Origin: Angiostrongylus vasorum
Taxonomy: Eukaryota > Nematoda > Chromadorea > Rhabditida > Metastrongylidae
DNA length: 64,000 nucleotides
NCBI GenBank assembly: GCA_018806985.1
Contig: JADANN010000268.1
Coordinates: 372,001 to 436,000 of the forward strand
Direction: 5' to 3'
How positions within the stretch are numbered: position 1 is the stretch's first letter; every line of letters starts with the position of its first letter. The notes beneath the pieces are model-generated. The model was not told the DNA's origin. It was given only the letters and a program-made list of their open reading frames with translations, and made no database searches. Below, in pieces: positions 23,243-34,946 of this stretch. Both the position numbers and the translations under genes were made by a program.

Positions 23243-26200
23243 GGATCTCCCTCATATGAGAGGTCTCGAGCCTGTTAGTCGCAATGCTATGTGATGCGTC
23301 CCCGGGTGACGGAGAGGGGTTTAAACGCGGATCAAAAGCGATCTTTGCTTCCCTGAGAAGCAGATGGATCCAGGGCATGGACTCCCTGTTTCTGCTGCGC
23401 CTATTTGGCACATACTTTCTGTATTTGCTAGGCGTATTCATGCATGCGTGTGTGGGTGCGTTCTTGCTTATGCGGATTGTATTCTACGAGTCAACTCGGC
23501 CAGAAGCCTGCAATCAAGTGACAGGGAAGTATATGGGAGGCGGTTAGGAGTCGCCTCCAACAAACAAGCTCCATATCCACTCTGGGAGGGCCCAGCAAGT
23601 TATATGTGGGTATCAAAATACTAAACACAGTAAAAAAAAAGAGCCTCATTCCACTGACAACGAAAAGCCCCCCAATTTCGCAGCGTTGGGTAGGACGAGT
23701 ACAGAAAGGCTGCTAAAATCTCAGGGCCAATGGAAGCTGCCTGGATAACGAAGAACTATGGTGACGATATGTACTTACAATGCACGTGAGCTTGCATCCG
23801 AGTCCTCGATAGAAGATTTGCTCATGCAAGCAAGAAGGATAAGGTACGACGTCATCGGCCTGGCCGAGACGAGACGACGCCACCCATTCAACGCCGTCTA
23901 TGGCACCGGGGAAGAACTATTCCTCGGAACATGCGACAGTAGAGGAGTCGGCGGCGTCGGCGTTTTCGTCAACACAAGTTTGTCCATGAACATCGATTTA
24001 TTCGAACAACTTACAACCCGAGTCAGACGTTTACGATCAGAAAGATGTGGATCAATACCGGCTTTGACAATCTTCGCCGTTTACGCATCGACATTAAACT
24101 ATGACGAAGAAGAAGTGGAAGCTTTCTATATGGACTTGGAGAAGTTCTACAGAGAAGACCATACATTCTTCAAGTTTATCATAGGAGATATTAAAGCTAA
24201 GATTGGACCAAGAAGAAGGTCACATTGGGACCCACGGATTAGAATTGAATAAGTAGGGTGGGAGGATATCTGAGTTTATCACGACGACCAAGACCATCAT
24301 CTATGGTAACTCGCAATTCCAGGAGCCCCACCCTCAAAGCTGGACGTGGGAGTCTCCCAGTAGACAGTTCCAAAACGAAATAGACCACATAATAGTAAAT
24401 CGACGGTTTTGCCTTACCGATGTCGCTGTTGTCCCAAAAATTCTACACGGGATCAGACCATCGCCTCCTTCATGCAAGATTTCGTTTTTTTGCGGAAGGG
24501 GGAAAAACTCGCTAGATTCAAAAAAGAAACCCCAAAACCATCATAAACCGAGACTTATCCAGTGCATTAGTTGGCTGCTGTGAAGATACCGTTCTCGATA
24601 AAATCGACGAGGAATACGATCGGCTCACTCAACATGTTCATGTTAGCGCTATATAAGCTGAGAGTTCGAAAGTCACCAAACGACTTCTGTCTGCAGAAAC
24701 AGGATAGCTGATACGCCAGCATGGAATCGCACGAGCTGCAGGCCACCGCGAACTGATGTCTGAACTTGCAAAACAATGCAGACTGACGATGAAAGAAGAT
24801 TTTAAAGACAGAAGAGCAGCAGTTATGGTTGAAACTGCAGACGCTGGGAAAAGCATTTACGTATCCCACCGAAGCTTCGCCAATTACAAAATCAAGATGA
24901 TTGCACTTCGACGCCCACACAGAACAGTCACAGCTTCCAGAAAGGCAAAGGGAAAAGATCACATCTGAATGCAAAGTCCCTACTCAGTTGAAGACCAGCA
25001 AGACCGTACCATTATCCAAGAACGGTGACCTCCACGATATCGGCAACTATCGTCCAATCGGCTTGCTGTCTGTCGTCTACAAACTTTTCATTCGAGTCAT
25101 CCTAAACAAGATTGACAGAACACTGAACGAAAGGCAGCAATGTGAGCAAGCAGGGTTTCGAAAAGGATTTAGTACGATGGAGCATATCCACACGATGACA
25201 AGGCTCACTGATGTATCGCGAGAGTACAAAAGACCGCTCTGTCTCACTTTCATCGATTCAAGGAAGATGCCTTTGACTCAACTGAGATAGAAGCAGTCAA
25301 GGAAGCCCTTGATAATCAGGGAGTCCCTACTCAGTATACAAAGATTCTTCGTGAGCTGTACAAAGATTTCACAACCAAAATATCACCGTTTCACAACGAT
25401 ATTAAAACTGACGCCAAAAGAGGGGTTAGGCAAGGCGATACCATCTCGCCAAAATCATTTACCGCCACCGTCCAGAACGCCATGCGAACATTAGATTGAG
25501 ATAATATGGGAGTGAAAATCGATGGTCGGCCGTTACACCATCTTCGCTTTGCTGATGACATCGTCCTTATAACACCAAACATTAGCCAAGCGGAACGTAT
25601 GCTTGTCGACTTTCATAGAGCCTGTAGAAAGATTGGTCTTCGACTATATCTCACAAAAAACGATGTTCATGATGAACGGATTGGTTACGTATGCCTCATT
25701 TACGCTCCAGAGTTGAGCAGAAGGAAACGAGCGGTTTGTAAAGCTTTCAAGAGCATCGAGGATGTAGTGAAGACAACGAACACCCGACTCCGTGCCCACC
25801 TTTTCGACTCAACGGTACGTCCTGCCTTGCTTATGCGTGAGAAACGTGGTCGCTGCGTAAACAGGATGGAAAACCACTCAGCGTTATTGAACGCGCAGAT
25901 GAAAGGACGATGCCATGAGTATCTCGTGTCACGCAAGTAAGGGAAGGGATCCGAAGCTCCGAACTGCTCAACGATCAAAGAAGAAAGATGCCGTTCTGTA
26001 CGCCAAACAGTTGAAGATAAGGTGGGCTGGACATGCGTATGAACGACAACCGGTGGACAAGAGCCGTTAGTGACTGGATTCCGCGAGATGTTAGACGGAA
26101 GGCAGGGAAGACCACCGACCCAATGGTAAGAGTTCTTCACGAAAAAGCCTACTAGAAAGGTGTGGTGCTCATCGAGTTTCTAGATCGAGCAAATGGAAGA

Positions 26201-26260
26201 TTTACTGCTGCTCGCTCGAGTCACTCTAAGATCAACGAAACTACAGGTAATACGGGTGCC
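23243..26260 (+). mobile_element. RTE-clade LINE, near full length but degenerate
   Basis: The 5' leader (23243-23757) is followed by the AP-endonuclease frame 23758-24252 ([19 protein letters not shown], a GDIKAKIGPRR GD-motif region), then frameshifts, [11 protein letters not shown] near 24380, and the RT in pieces: [18 protein letters not shown] (25035-25090), [27 protein letters not shown] (25540-25580, catalytic FADD), then the 3' region RWAGHAY. Compared with the copy at 36.8-38.3 kb it lacks the segment between the linker (about 24965) and the RT start. Multiple stops make it a pseudo-element. It sits between the two host genes. Confidence 0.87.
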
Positions 26261-27197
26261 GTATGGTACCTCTGGCTGTATCTCCTTTACTGTCTTCTCA
26301 CTTTTTGTAGCAATCACTGCACCACCACATCAATTTGACTCGATAAGAACAGTACAACCCCACAAAGTGGACTCCTCGCCGGTAAGAGAACTCGTATGGA
26401 TGAAGACGGTAGTCGTGGAGGAAAGTTAGCACGCCAAGTATTGTGTCTTACAGACTTTGCATGCGATTAGACGATACTTATAGGATGCACATCACTCACA
26501 ACGATCAGACGAGTCTCATTCAGTTTCCCACGTAGGTTTTCTAGTAGGAGAGGTTCTGTAGTAACGTTTGCTTTAGGTTTCTTACGGAACTCGTAGGGTT
26601 TTTATCTTCTATTATAGTCATATTTTTGTTTGAGATGCGTTTTTTTGTATGCAAAGTTTCACTCGATGTAACACTTTATACGCAAACTTCTAGCAAAACT
26701 TTACTATAGTTGGACGTGGGTCAGCTTTGAAATTTCCTTCAGAGTTCCAATTCCATGAAGAAGATGCCTGGAGAAGTAATGACTGTATTTGTCGGTCTTT
26801 ATGCTTGACCTGGTCATTTCTGTTTGTTTTTTCCTTTTCCTTTTCATACAATTCCACCTTCCTTCTGTGGCTCTAACAGACATATTGTTATTGGGAACAA
26901 ATGTGCTGTAATCATCCTGTTTAATATGTCATGTTTACATAAGATTGTTTGCGTGTGCTTAAGGTATTGTGAATTCCTCAGTAGTCGGTAATCCAGTAAT
27001 CTTGAAGGTCAGTTCTACTGCAGGATTTCTTTATCGAGATAATGGATTTAGCCGTTCCAAGAACAGGAAACAGACAGGGGTGTACACAGGTCTTACAATA
27101 ACAGCAGTGTTTGAAAAGTTGGTGCTTCGCAATAGTTATGACGTTGCGAGGCCAAGTAGCCTGCGCATCTATTTACTTAGCTGTTCTAAAAAGACAG

Positions 27198-27475
27198 AAA
27201 AGGATAAACCTCTCGCCGTTGACCAATCCATGAGGTATGCGCCATGCATCCGAATTCATTAAGCATCGTCGGAGGTGAATGGTTGCATATCTGGCTCATG
27301 CAATGAATCGCAGTGGTTACCGATGAATCGAGCCAACGCTGCTATCCTTCTAGAAAAGTCTGGTACCAATTTGCCGACTCCAGAGTGATGAAAGGCTTGG
27401 TGGGCCATGGACGCGGGGTTCGATCCCATATGTATTGCAGGGCGTCTTTGACCACTGCGCTACACTTAGCTGTTT
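27198..27475 (-). mobile_element. SINE-1 copy
   Basis: Minus-strand copy; tail CCTTTTCTGTC-side at 27198, head ending TAGCGCAGTGG near 27465. B-box-like GGATCGAACCCC. Confidence 0.82.
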
Positions 27476-28306
27476 TAGAAGGATTAATGCATTACATTAA
27501 GTTAGGTGTATGAAACGACCATTTAGGCATTCATTAACAGTTTGTATCTTTGATGTTTCCTATGGGAGAGTGGTATCTTATGGTAATACTCATTACTAGT
27601 GCTTACATTCACAAAGTGAAAACACAAAAACGAATGGCTTGTGAACCGATGTAACGGTCTTTTCTTTTTTCCTTGGGCTACGGTATTGTTGAGACGAAAT
27701 AGCGGAGAAAACAAAAAGAAACAGTAGAATGAGACGGAGATGTTTTTCCGCAAATGGTTCGTGGACGTCCATATGTGTGTCATCGTGATTCATTCTGCTC
27801 CGTGATAGATATATAGAGGAATTAATCGTTTCCTTTTGTGAATCCGAACTTCTCGTTGGTGGCTTGTCGATTGACGGGTCTCAGGTAGCAACGTATCATG
27901 GAATATTCTTTCCAACGTCAAAGTGAGCATAACTACACGATTTTCGTTTGGGAGAATGAAATCCGCCTACGACCCACTACATCCCTTTTTTTTTGATGGG
28001 AAGGGGAGAGATAGAGAGAGAAAGAAAGAAGGAGAAGCATATATTTTTTTAAATCAGTGGTTATTGAAGTTTACGACCCATTAAATACGAAACATTGTTG
28101 ACTTTCACTGATTTTTTTTTGTATCAAAACGATTACTGAGGTTTTCTTCGTTGTTGATGTTGTGTTTCAATCTGTTTGCAACACTTATCAAGGTATATCT
28201 TTGATAGTGGATTGGTAGAGGTGAGTGATTTCAATGTATAAGGTGAATTTGGAAATTGTCATTTCGGTTCTTCTTTGGTTTTTTCGTCCTTGTCATTTAC
28301 GCTAGT

Positions 28307-28580
28307 GGGCCGTGTGTAGCGCAGTGGTCGGAGGCGCTCTGCAATACACATGGGATCGATTCCCACCCTAGGCTCACCAAGCCCTCCGTCCTTTCGGGCT
28401 CGGTAGATTGTTGCTATAGCAGTCTGGGAGGATACCAGCACTGGCTAGATATATCGGTGGGCCACCGCGAGTCATTGTAAAGGCAAGATATGCATTCGTC
28501 ACCTCCAACAATGCTTAATGAAGTGGAATGCATGGCGCATCCCTCAGGGATTAGTCGATGCAGAGATCTTTATCCTTTTT
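28307..28580 (+). mobile_element. SINE-1 copy
   Basis: Plus strand; GGGCCGTGTGTAGCGCAGTGG head, GGGATCGATTCCCACCC, and a clear 3' end GAGATCTTTATCCTTTTTTT. Confidence 0.85.
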
Positions 28581-28894
28581 TTAAGTGCGTATCATCTACA
28601 TATCTTTTGTCCGCTCCTATTCGTAATCTTACTTTTTGAAACTTTTGAGAGTTGCCTGTTATAAGTTTATTACAATAACTGGAAGTCTTTGACCTGCGAT
28701 TTTTGTAGTTTGGCATAATCGACGGTGATAAGAGTGTGCTGAGGGGCAGGTCGATTTCTGGAGAAATAGGCTCGTTATAATAGTATGTTATCTTTTGTAC
28801 CACATATACCATCCGCGGATTTGGTTCGAAGAGGGAAGGTAGAACCTGATGTCTCACACCTTTTTTTCCATTGCTTGTAACGTTAACACTATGG

Positions 28895-29135
28895 CTTCAG
28901 CTTCACTTGCTTCATTGCCGATTTGGGCTCTCAGGATCAATCCCGTTGACGGGTGATTGCTGGTGGCACTGTGGCACTGGTAGATAGTAGACTAGCTGAG
29001 AGACAGGCGGAACGAAATACCCGCATGGTGTGGTGGTGAACGCGGTATCCCCCGGAAAGCCTAATAGCGTGTTCGATGCTCAGCGCTGACACCTGCGGTC
29101 CTGAGTTCTGAAAATATCTCAGCATAATTGTGGTT
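28895..29135 (+). mobile_element. SINE-2 copy, long form
   Basis: Plus strand; the pre-head block (CTCAGGATCAATCCCGTTGAC, GGGTGATTGCTG), head GCATGGTGTGGTGGTGAACG, and GTGTTCGATGC. It shows the family can carry about 110 bp upstream of the tRNA-like part. Confidence 0.8.
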
Positions 29136-29520
29136 GTTAACAGCTGCTTTTTTTTTCTTGAAGATGAGATTAGTCGAATATTTGGAGAAGACTTCATACT
29201 GCACAATCTGTTAGTTGTAAAAACCAAATTTTTCACTAGATTTGCTCAAAACCTAGCGAACTGTTTCCGTAATGCTTCACGTTCTTTGAATGATCACTCC
29301 ATCGTTTCTTAGCACTTCAATGTTGCCTGATCGAGCTATGAAATGCTTTTTGATAGCGAGTATCAATAGAGCTTCGATCGTGATGTTTCGCTTGTTTGCT
29401 CACGATCTGTGATGTATGGATCGCAATATGACGGTATTGAAGGAAAGATTTGTGCCAGCTAACGGCTAGAAGGCGAACAGCGGTCCCGTACGCCCAGCAT
29501 TGGGCTTAGAAGTGCCGGGT

Positions 29521-32500
29521 ATGTATGAGGATTGGCCAACGCTCGAGTTTCCTGACCTCAATAAGTCAATTCTTGACCTGTTCTCCAAGTGAGTTTGTGG
29601 CTTCTCTTTTATTGCAGTCATTCTTTATTTATCACAATTAACGAGTCTCTGTGTTAGAAGGTGCGGCGTGTGTTCTATGGTCAGTCTGCCCAATAGTGTT
29701 TGAATTTATGCGTTAATTATAGCCGAAAGTTTTATTGCTAGAATTCACCTTGCATAGAGATTATGCTCCTAAGCGATTATCGCATTTTAATACGAGTCAT
29801 ACAAGTCACGTTTTTTGGCTTAAAATGATTTGTTTAGCTTCATTTCTAGCACCTGAGGATTTGGTTGTTGATTTTCCTATGCAAATAAATGATCTTCCCA
29901 GATTTTAGCCAAAGTTCTTTTTTGATGTGTTACCCCAGCATAATTCCCATTTTTTTGGAGTTTTGCTGCTTTAGCCATTGTGGTTCCCTGGAGTCCCGAG
30001 GTCATCCTGCCCAAAGTCTTTCCCAGGTGGTCACCACCACATCTAGTCGCCGACCTTGTGCATCAGAGGGAGATTTGCCACCATGCGACTGGTTTGATAC
30101 CAAGACGATGGTGGATCCTAGTACTGGTTTACTCTTGGCTGGGCTTCCTGATGGAAACACCGGGCTCCTTCTGAGCTTAGGAGACCCTGCTGGGGACGAA
30201 TCGCCGGACACCGAGGAACACCTCCCAGCCACGATAAGGCGGTAAATTAGATAATCACGATCAGGCGGTAAAGGGTATATATAGTATTGTTGATGGGTAG
30301 TATTGGTATGTAGACAACAAGTTAGTTAGTTGTCTTCAGTAACATGTATCAGCTGTAATCTCGTTAGCAATCGAGTGGAAATTCTTGTTTCATCCTTACT
30401 ATGCGCCAGATGTACGGATTTGCTGGAAGACATCCACCTACGTGCAACTTCTCCGAGCACACATATCTCCATCAGTCTCACTCATTTGTAGGGTTTATGG
30501 GATGGGATATGTAGGGATTAATATAACATGGAGCTCACCGTTAAATCCACTTGCTTTTCAGAATAAGTGTATGATTGGTTTTCATCCACATTGAACTCCT
30601 CCTATTCACCACCGTGGGTTTCACGTGAAGCAAATCTCGCAGCTTGACAGCTTACCTCATGATGACCTGTTGATTTTCAATAGTTAACACTTTTTTCGAT
30701 TTTTATAAGTTTTCATTAGATATAAACATTGACAGGGTGACAAGTGAGTCCGTGTCTGCATCGCTTTTAAATGAGTTGACGAGGTGGGATAGTGAAGAAC
30801 GCGAGAAGGCGTCTATCAGACTTCGGACTGACGAACAATTAAGATGGTGTATGCAGGTAATTAAGAGAACTTCTGATGTCGTCTCGTGCCAGCCACAGCA
30901 AAGTGAACTCGTTACGTGGATTTGTGGTTTATTTTCCTTTCTTCAGATCAGTCAATGAATCTAGGTGCTCAATTATTCGCTCACGTTGTCTTTTACTACT
31001 CATCGTGAATACGAGACGATACGCGGTGCAGTACGTATCTATTTGCACTGGTTGCGCGCTCTCACGGATACTCCTGATAGCAACATACCAACGCCACTAC
31101 TGGACACTCCAGAAAAGTACTTCAGGTTCGGTAAGATTTCTTCCAAACTGTTAGCTTCCACTCGGTCTTCTAGCTTAAATTGTAGAATGTTCAGATCTAT
31201 ATGATTCGATTTGTGTTCTATTCCTAACCAGTCTATTAAATCTGTTCAAAAAGCGATTTTTTTACCGAAGTAGAAACCATGAAAAGAAAGCACCTGTTAT
31301 TGTTTCGATACCTTTTCCTTTCAAATTCCTTATAGGACTATAATTGACGCACTCAGAAATCTGTTTTGTCGAAGAATCGACGTTAAAGGAGAGGTTAGTT
31401 CCATTCCTTTTGCATGTTTGAGTTGTCGACATTAGTAGTTTGTAAGGTATCTCGAGGAATGGCAATCGAGCGACAGGCTCGCGAAGTTGAAACCGTTTTG
31501 GATTCTATACGTGCATTAACTCATTCGGCCAGTCGAAAATATCAGAACGAGGTTTTCTTTTTTTCATATTTTTTAGAACACAGGTCTAACATTGGATTTG
31601 GCTTAGTTTTGAAAGTTGCACAATATAGTTTGCAAAGGTGGAACATTCGCATGAAATTTTAAGGTGTGGACGCGTACACTCAGTTTTCTTCTCAACTCTG
31701 CTGATATTCTCCTCGCGGATCCGCTTTCACCCGGTGCGAAATATATCGTATTTCTTGAACTAATTACTTTAGAAAAGCTAGTTTTGGTTTACCATGTTGG
31801 TTTTTTCGAATAGCCAACTATTGGAACAGAATTGGTTCCTCTTAGAAGAAATGGGAATGCGTGTTGGCTCGCGTGTTGTCGATATTCTTTTCGATCTTTG
31901 GTTCCACGCCGTGCTTAACGAGGAAATCCCTTCACCAACATATTGGAGAACGCTATCTGCGTTATGTCGACGATGGCGACATCATGTGAGTTTTGAAAAC
32001 TTTTGCTTAGAGAAATTTCAGGAAGGTGGCATTATTTTCACAAATCGGATGTAACAAACCGACTTGCGAAAGAGCTTAGAACTGATTTTATTCCAGCTAT
32101 AAATTTTCCCTAAGTAGCTAGATAATTCTATGGCCCATGATCCCATGTTGTTTGAACCTTGAGGTTTCTAATCTGGCTGAAACTTGACGATATATAGTGT
32201 TTTCTTCTCATTGACGTGTCGATCATCGAGCGCTATTACCCCTGGAATTTTGAGATATCTGTGCTAGGGACTCCAACTTCTCCACGACGTGCATGCTGTG
32301 GCTGAAAACTTTTCTGCCTCGCGGCTGGAATTGCTCCAGGATGGCAGCAATTATCCCAACTCTTTTTTGTAACATAAACGATTTTCCAAAGTTTTCTCCA
32401 ATAGTTTTCACTGTCACCTTTAATTAGAAACGTGTTCAGATCACCGTTGTTGAATCGTGGGCACGAAAACTCCTAGCAATAACAGTGGTTGTTTGTAGGA

Positions 32501-34946
32501 GGATGTATGGCGACGAATATTGCACGATTTTGATAAGTAAGTGGTTAAGGTAGTGTAAAAGAAAATATGACGAAAACTCTGTGAACATCATTCCTAAGTA
32601 TTTTAAAGGTATCCGAGTAACGAATGCATTGAAATAAGGAATAGGATGTTTTAGATGATGAAAGTATCACTCCATTTGCATTTTTACCTCCAGTTGAAGA
32701 TGATGGTGATATCGATTTGTTGTATCAAAGTTGGTAAGCCGTTTTCCTTCTCTGAAAATTGTAATACTCGGAGTGTTTCGTGCTAAGCATATTAGTTACT
32801 TGAATACTTGGATGGACCGTCTTCACTGGTCCTGTGGGCCCCAGCATATTTTCCATTCTTTTCTTAATTTTGCTTGTTTAGTCGTTAACGGTTCTCTGTA
32901 ATCCTGAGCTCAACCTAGCCAATTCTCTCCTAGGTGGTCACCACCACAGGAAGTCGCCGCTATTGTGTATCAAAGGGAGATTTACCAACATGCAACATGC
33001 CATGCATGCTAATTTGATACCAAGACAATGGTGGATCCTGGTATTGGCTTAGTGGTTTCGTGATGGAAATGCCGGGCTCTTTCCCAGCTTGGGTGTACAT
33101 CCCAGCCCAACACCCAGGAACACCCCCCCAAGTCACGATGATGCGGTAAACCGTTGAGGAGGGCTAAGCTAGAGAGTTCGATCTCCATCTGGAAACATGT
33201 GTTAACAATGTACTTTGTAATCATCTATCTTTATCTGTTTAACTGTATTCACTTGCTTACGTATTGACACTATTCGGATGCACTTCAGGTTCAATTTGTT
33301 TTCATTGCTGGATTCACCTGCAGACATTCTCACCCATGATCCCGCAAAGAACAAACCGATAAGTGAAGGAGTCCCTTGTCACGACGAAAATGTGGAAACG
33401 CAGGTGCCCGCATCATTGCCATTGTGCTTCTTCTTGGCTGTGACGGCAATACAAAGAATGATTGACGTGTTCTACGGTGACAATCGTGTGCCTATAGAGT
33501 TCAAAGAGTCGGATATTCTTGTTCGGAAGTGGACGATTGCCACGCCGACTCAGCAAACATCCATTGCTCACGAGCAACCGAGCGGTCGCAGTCGTAAAGA
33601 ATCCATTGTGTGTTTTTTTCCTTAAATTGTTAACATGGCCAACTTTATGTCCAACATTTCAATTTTTCTTTGGAAGTATATTTCCAGTTAACTTTTTTAT
33701 TTACTGCCTACTGCAATTTTTTCTTAAACTCAGTCCGCTTAACTGGGTTCATAGCCGATTCATGCTCCGCAGATTAATCAGATCCCAGAGTGATTGCTGA
33801 TGACACTGATAGGTAGAAAACTAGCTGACGGAAAGGCGGAACGAAAGACCCACATGGTTTGGTGGTGAACGCGTTAGCCCCGTGAAAGGGTAATAGCGTG
33901 TTCGATCTAACTTCTAACACAGATACTTGCAGTCCGCAGTTTTGGAAAGAAAGACCATTAAGACAAGTGACGACAAGAAGTACCTCAGTTTAGACATACT
34001 TCAGCATCATTGTGGTTTTATTTCTAGTATTTACTTACTTACTTGATACTTGAATGGCCCGTCACTGGTTGTGCGGGCCCCAGCATAATCTCTGTTTTTC
34101 GGAGATTTGCTGGTTAAGCCATTCCCTGGAGTCCCGACGTCAGCCTAGCCAAAGTCTACCCCAGGTCTTCACCACCACAGGCAGTCGCAGTTCTTGTGGG
34201 TCAGAGGGAGATTTACCATCATGCGACTTTGATATCAGGACTGTGATGGATCCTGGTATTGGTTTACTCCTAGCTAGGTTTCCTGATGGAAACGCCGGAC
34301 TCCTCAGCTTGGGAGACCCTGCCAGGTGTTGAACCCCCCGTTGTACATAGCAGTCTGACACCCAGAAACACTTCCCAACCACGATGAGGCGGTAAACCGT
34401 TGGGAAGATTTCTAGTATTTACTCAAGTTGAATTAGCATTAGTAATATTTTTTAGCGCGAGAAAACATGTTCGGATACGGGTCCAGCACGTGATAGTCGT
34501 GATGTGGATGCAACGCTGTCGAATGATGATCGTGCTTCGTTTTCTTCATCTACAAGCGTAAAAGAAGGACATTGTCTTTCAGACACAAGAAAACATTCTA
34601 ATCGGAATAGTCAGACAGGTATACGTTAGAACAACGACCTCAAATTTTCAACATTCACATTGTAGAACTGTATGATACCGTCAGTAGCTGTTCCACGAAA
34701 GCTGTCCCAAGAATAGCCTACATCTATCTTATTCATATTCCAAATGGAAGGACCGCGGCGACTTTTGCTTTTGAACCTCGGTTTCACTAATCCCGTTAAC
34801 AGGAACTTTCTCGTGTCCTTGTTCTTCTATGAGCAATAAGAATTTTTACAGAACGAATGATTCAGAATGATGAACACTGTGTACCAAATATGGGTGTTTC
34901 ACAGCATGTGAATGTTAGCAATGCAACTCGTCAGAACCATGATCAG
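29521..34946 (+). CDS. RALGAPB: RALGAPB-like N-terminal exons
   Basis: Twelve exons encode the helical N-terminal region. Landmarks that match the human protein as I recall it: MYEDWP start, [76 protein letters not shown] and WRHH, then [15 protein letters not shown]. The region 33289-34946 is Ser/Asp-rich low-complexity linker, as in the vertebrate protein. No confident promoter or trans-splice acceptor is visible in the 120 bp before the ATG. Confidence 0.88.

Larger units (their letters stand above)
26261..29520. other. Intergenic DNA right of the RTE copies, with the RALGAPB-like upstream region
   Basis: 26261-27195 shows nothing I can assign. Then a minus SINE-1 (27198-27475), unique sequence with a GA-rich run (28005-28036), a plus SINE-1 (28307-28580), and a plus SINE-2 (28895-29135). 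29140-29520 should contain the promoter and 5' UTR of the RALGAPB-like gene, but no TATA box, initiator or clear trans-splice acceptor can be supported. Confidence 0.5.

Noticed and set aside
29889..30245. 118-residue plus ORF near the first RALGAPB-like intron
   Set aside because: Inside a retroposon-4 copy and antisense to that repeat.
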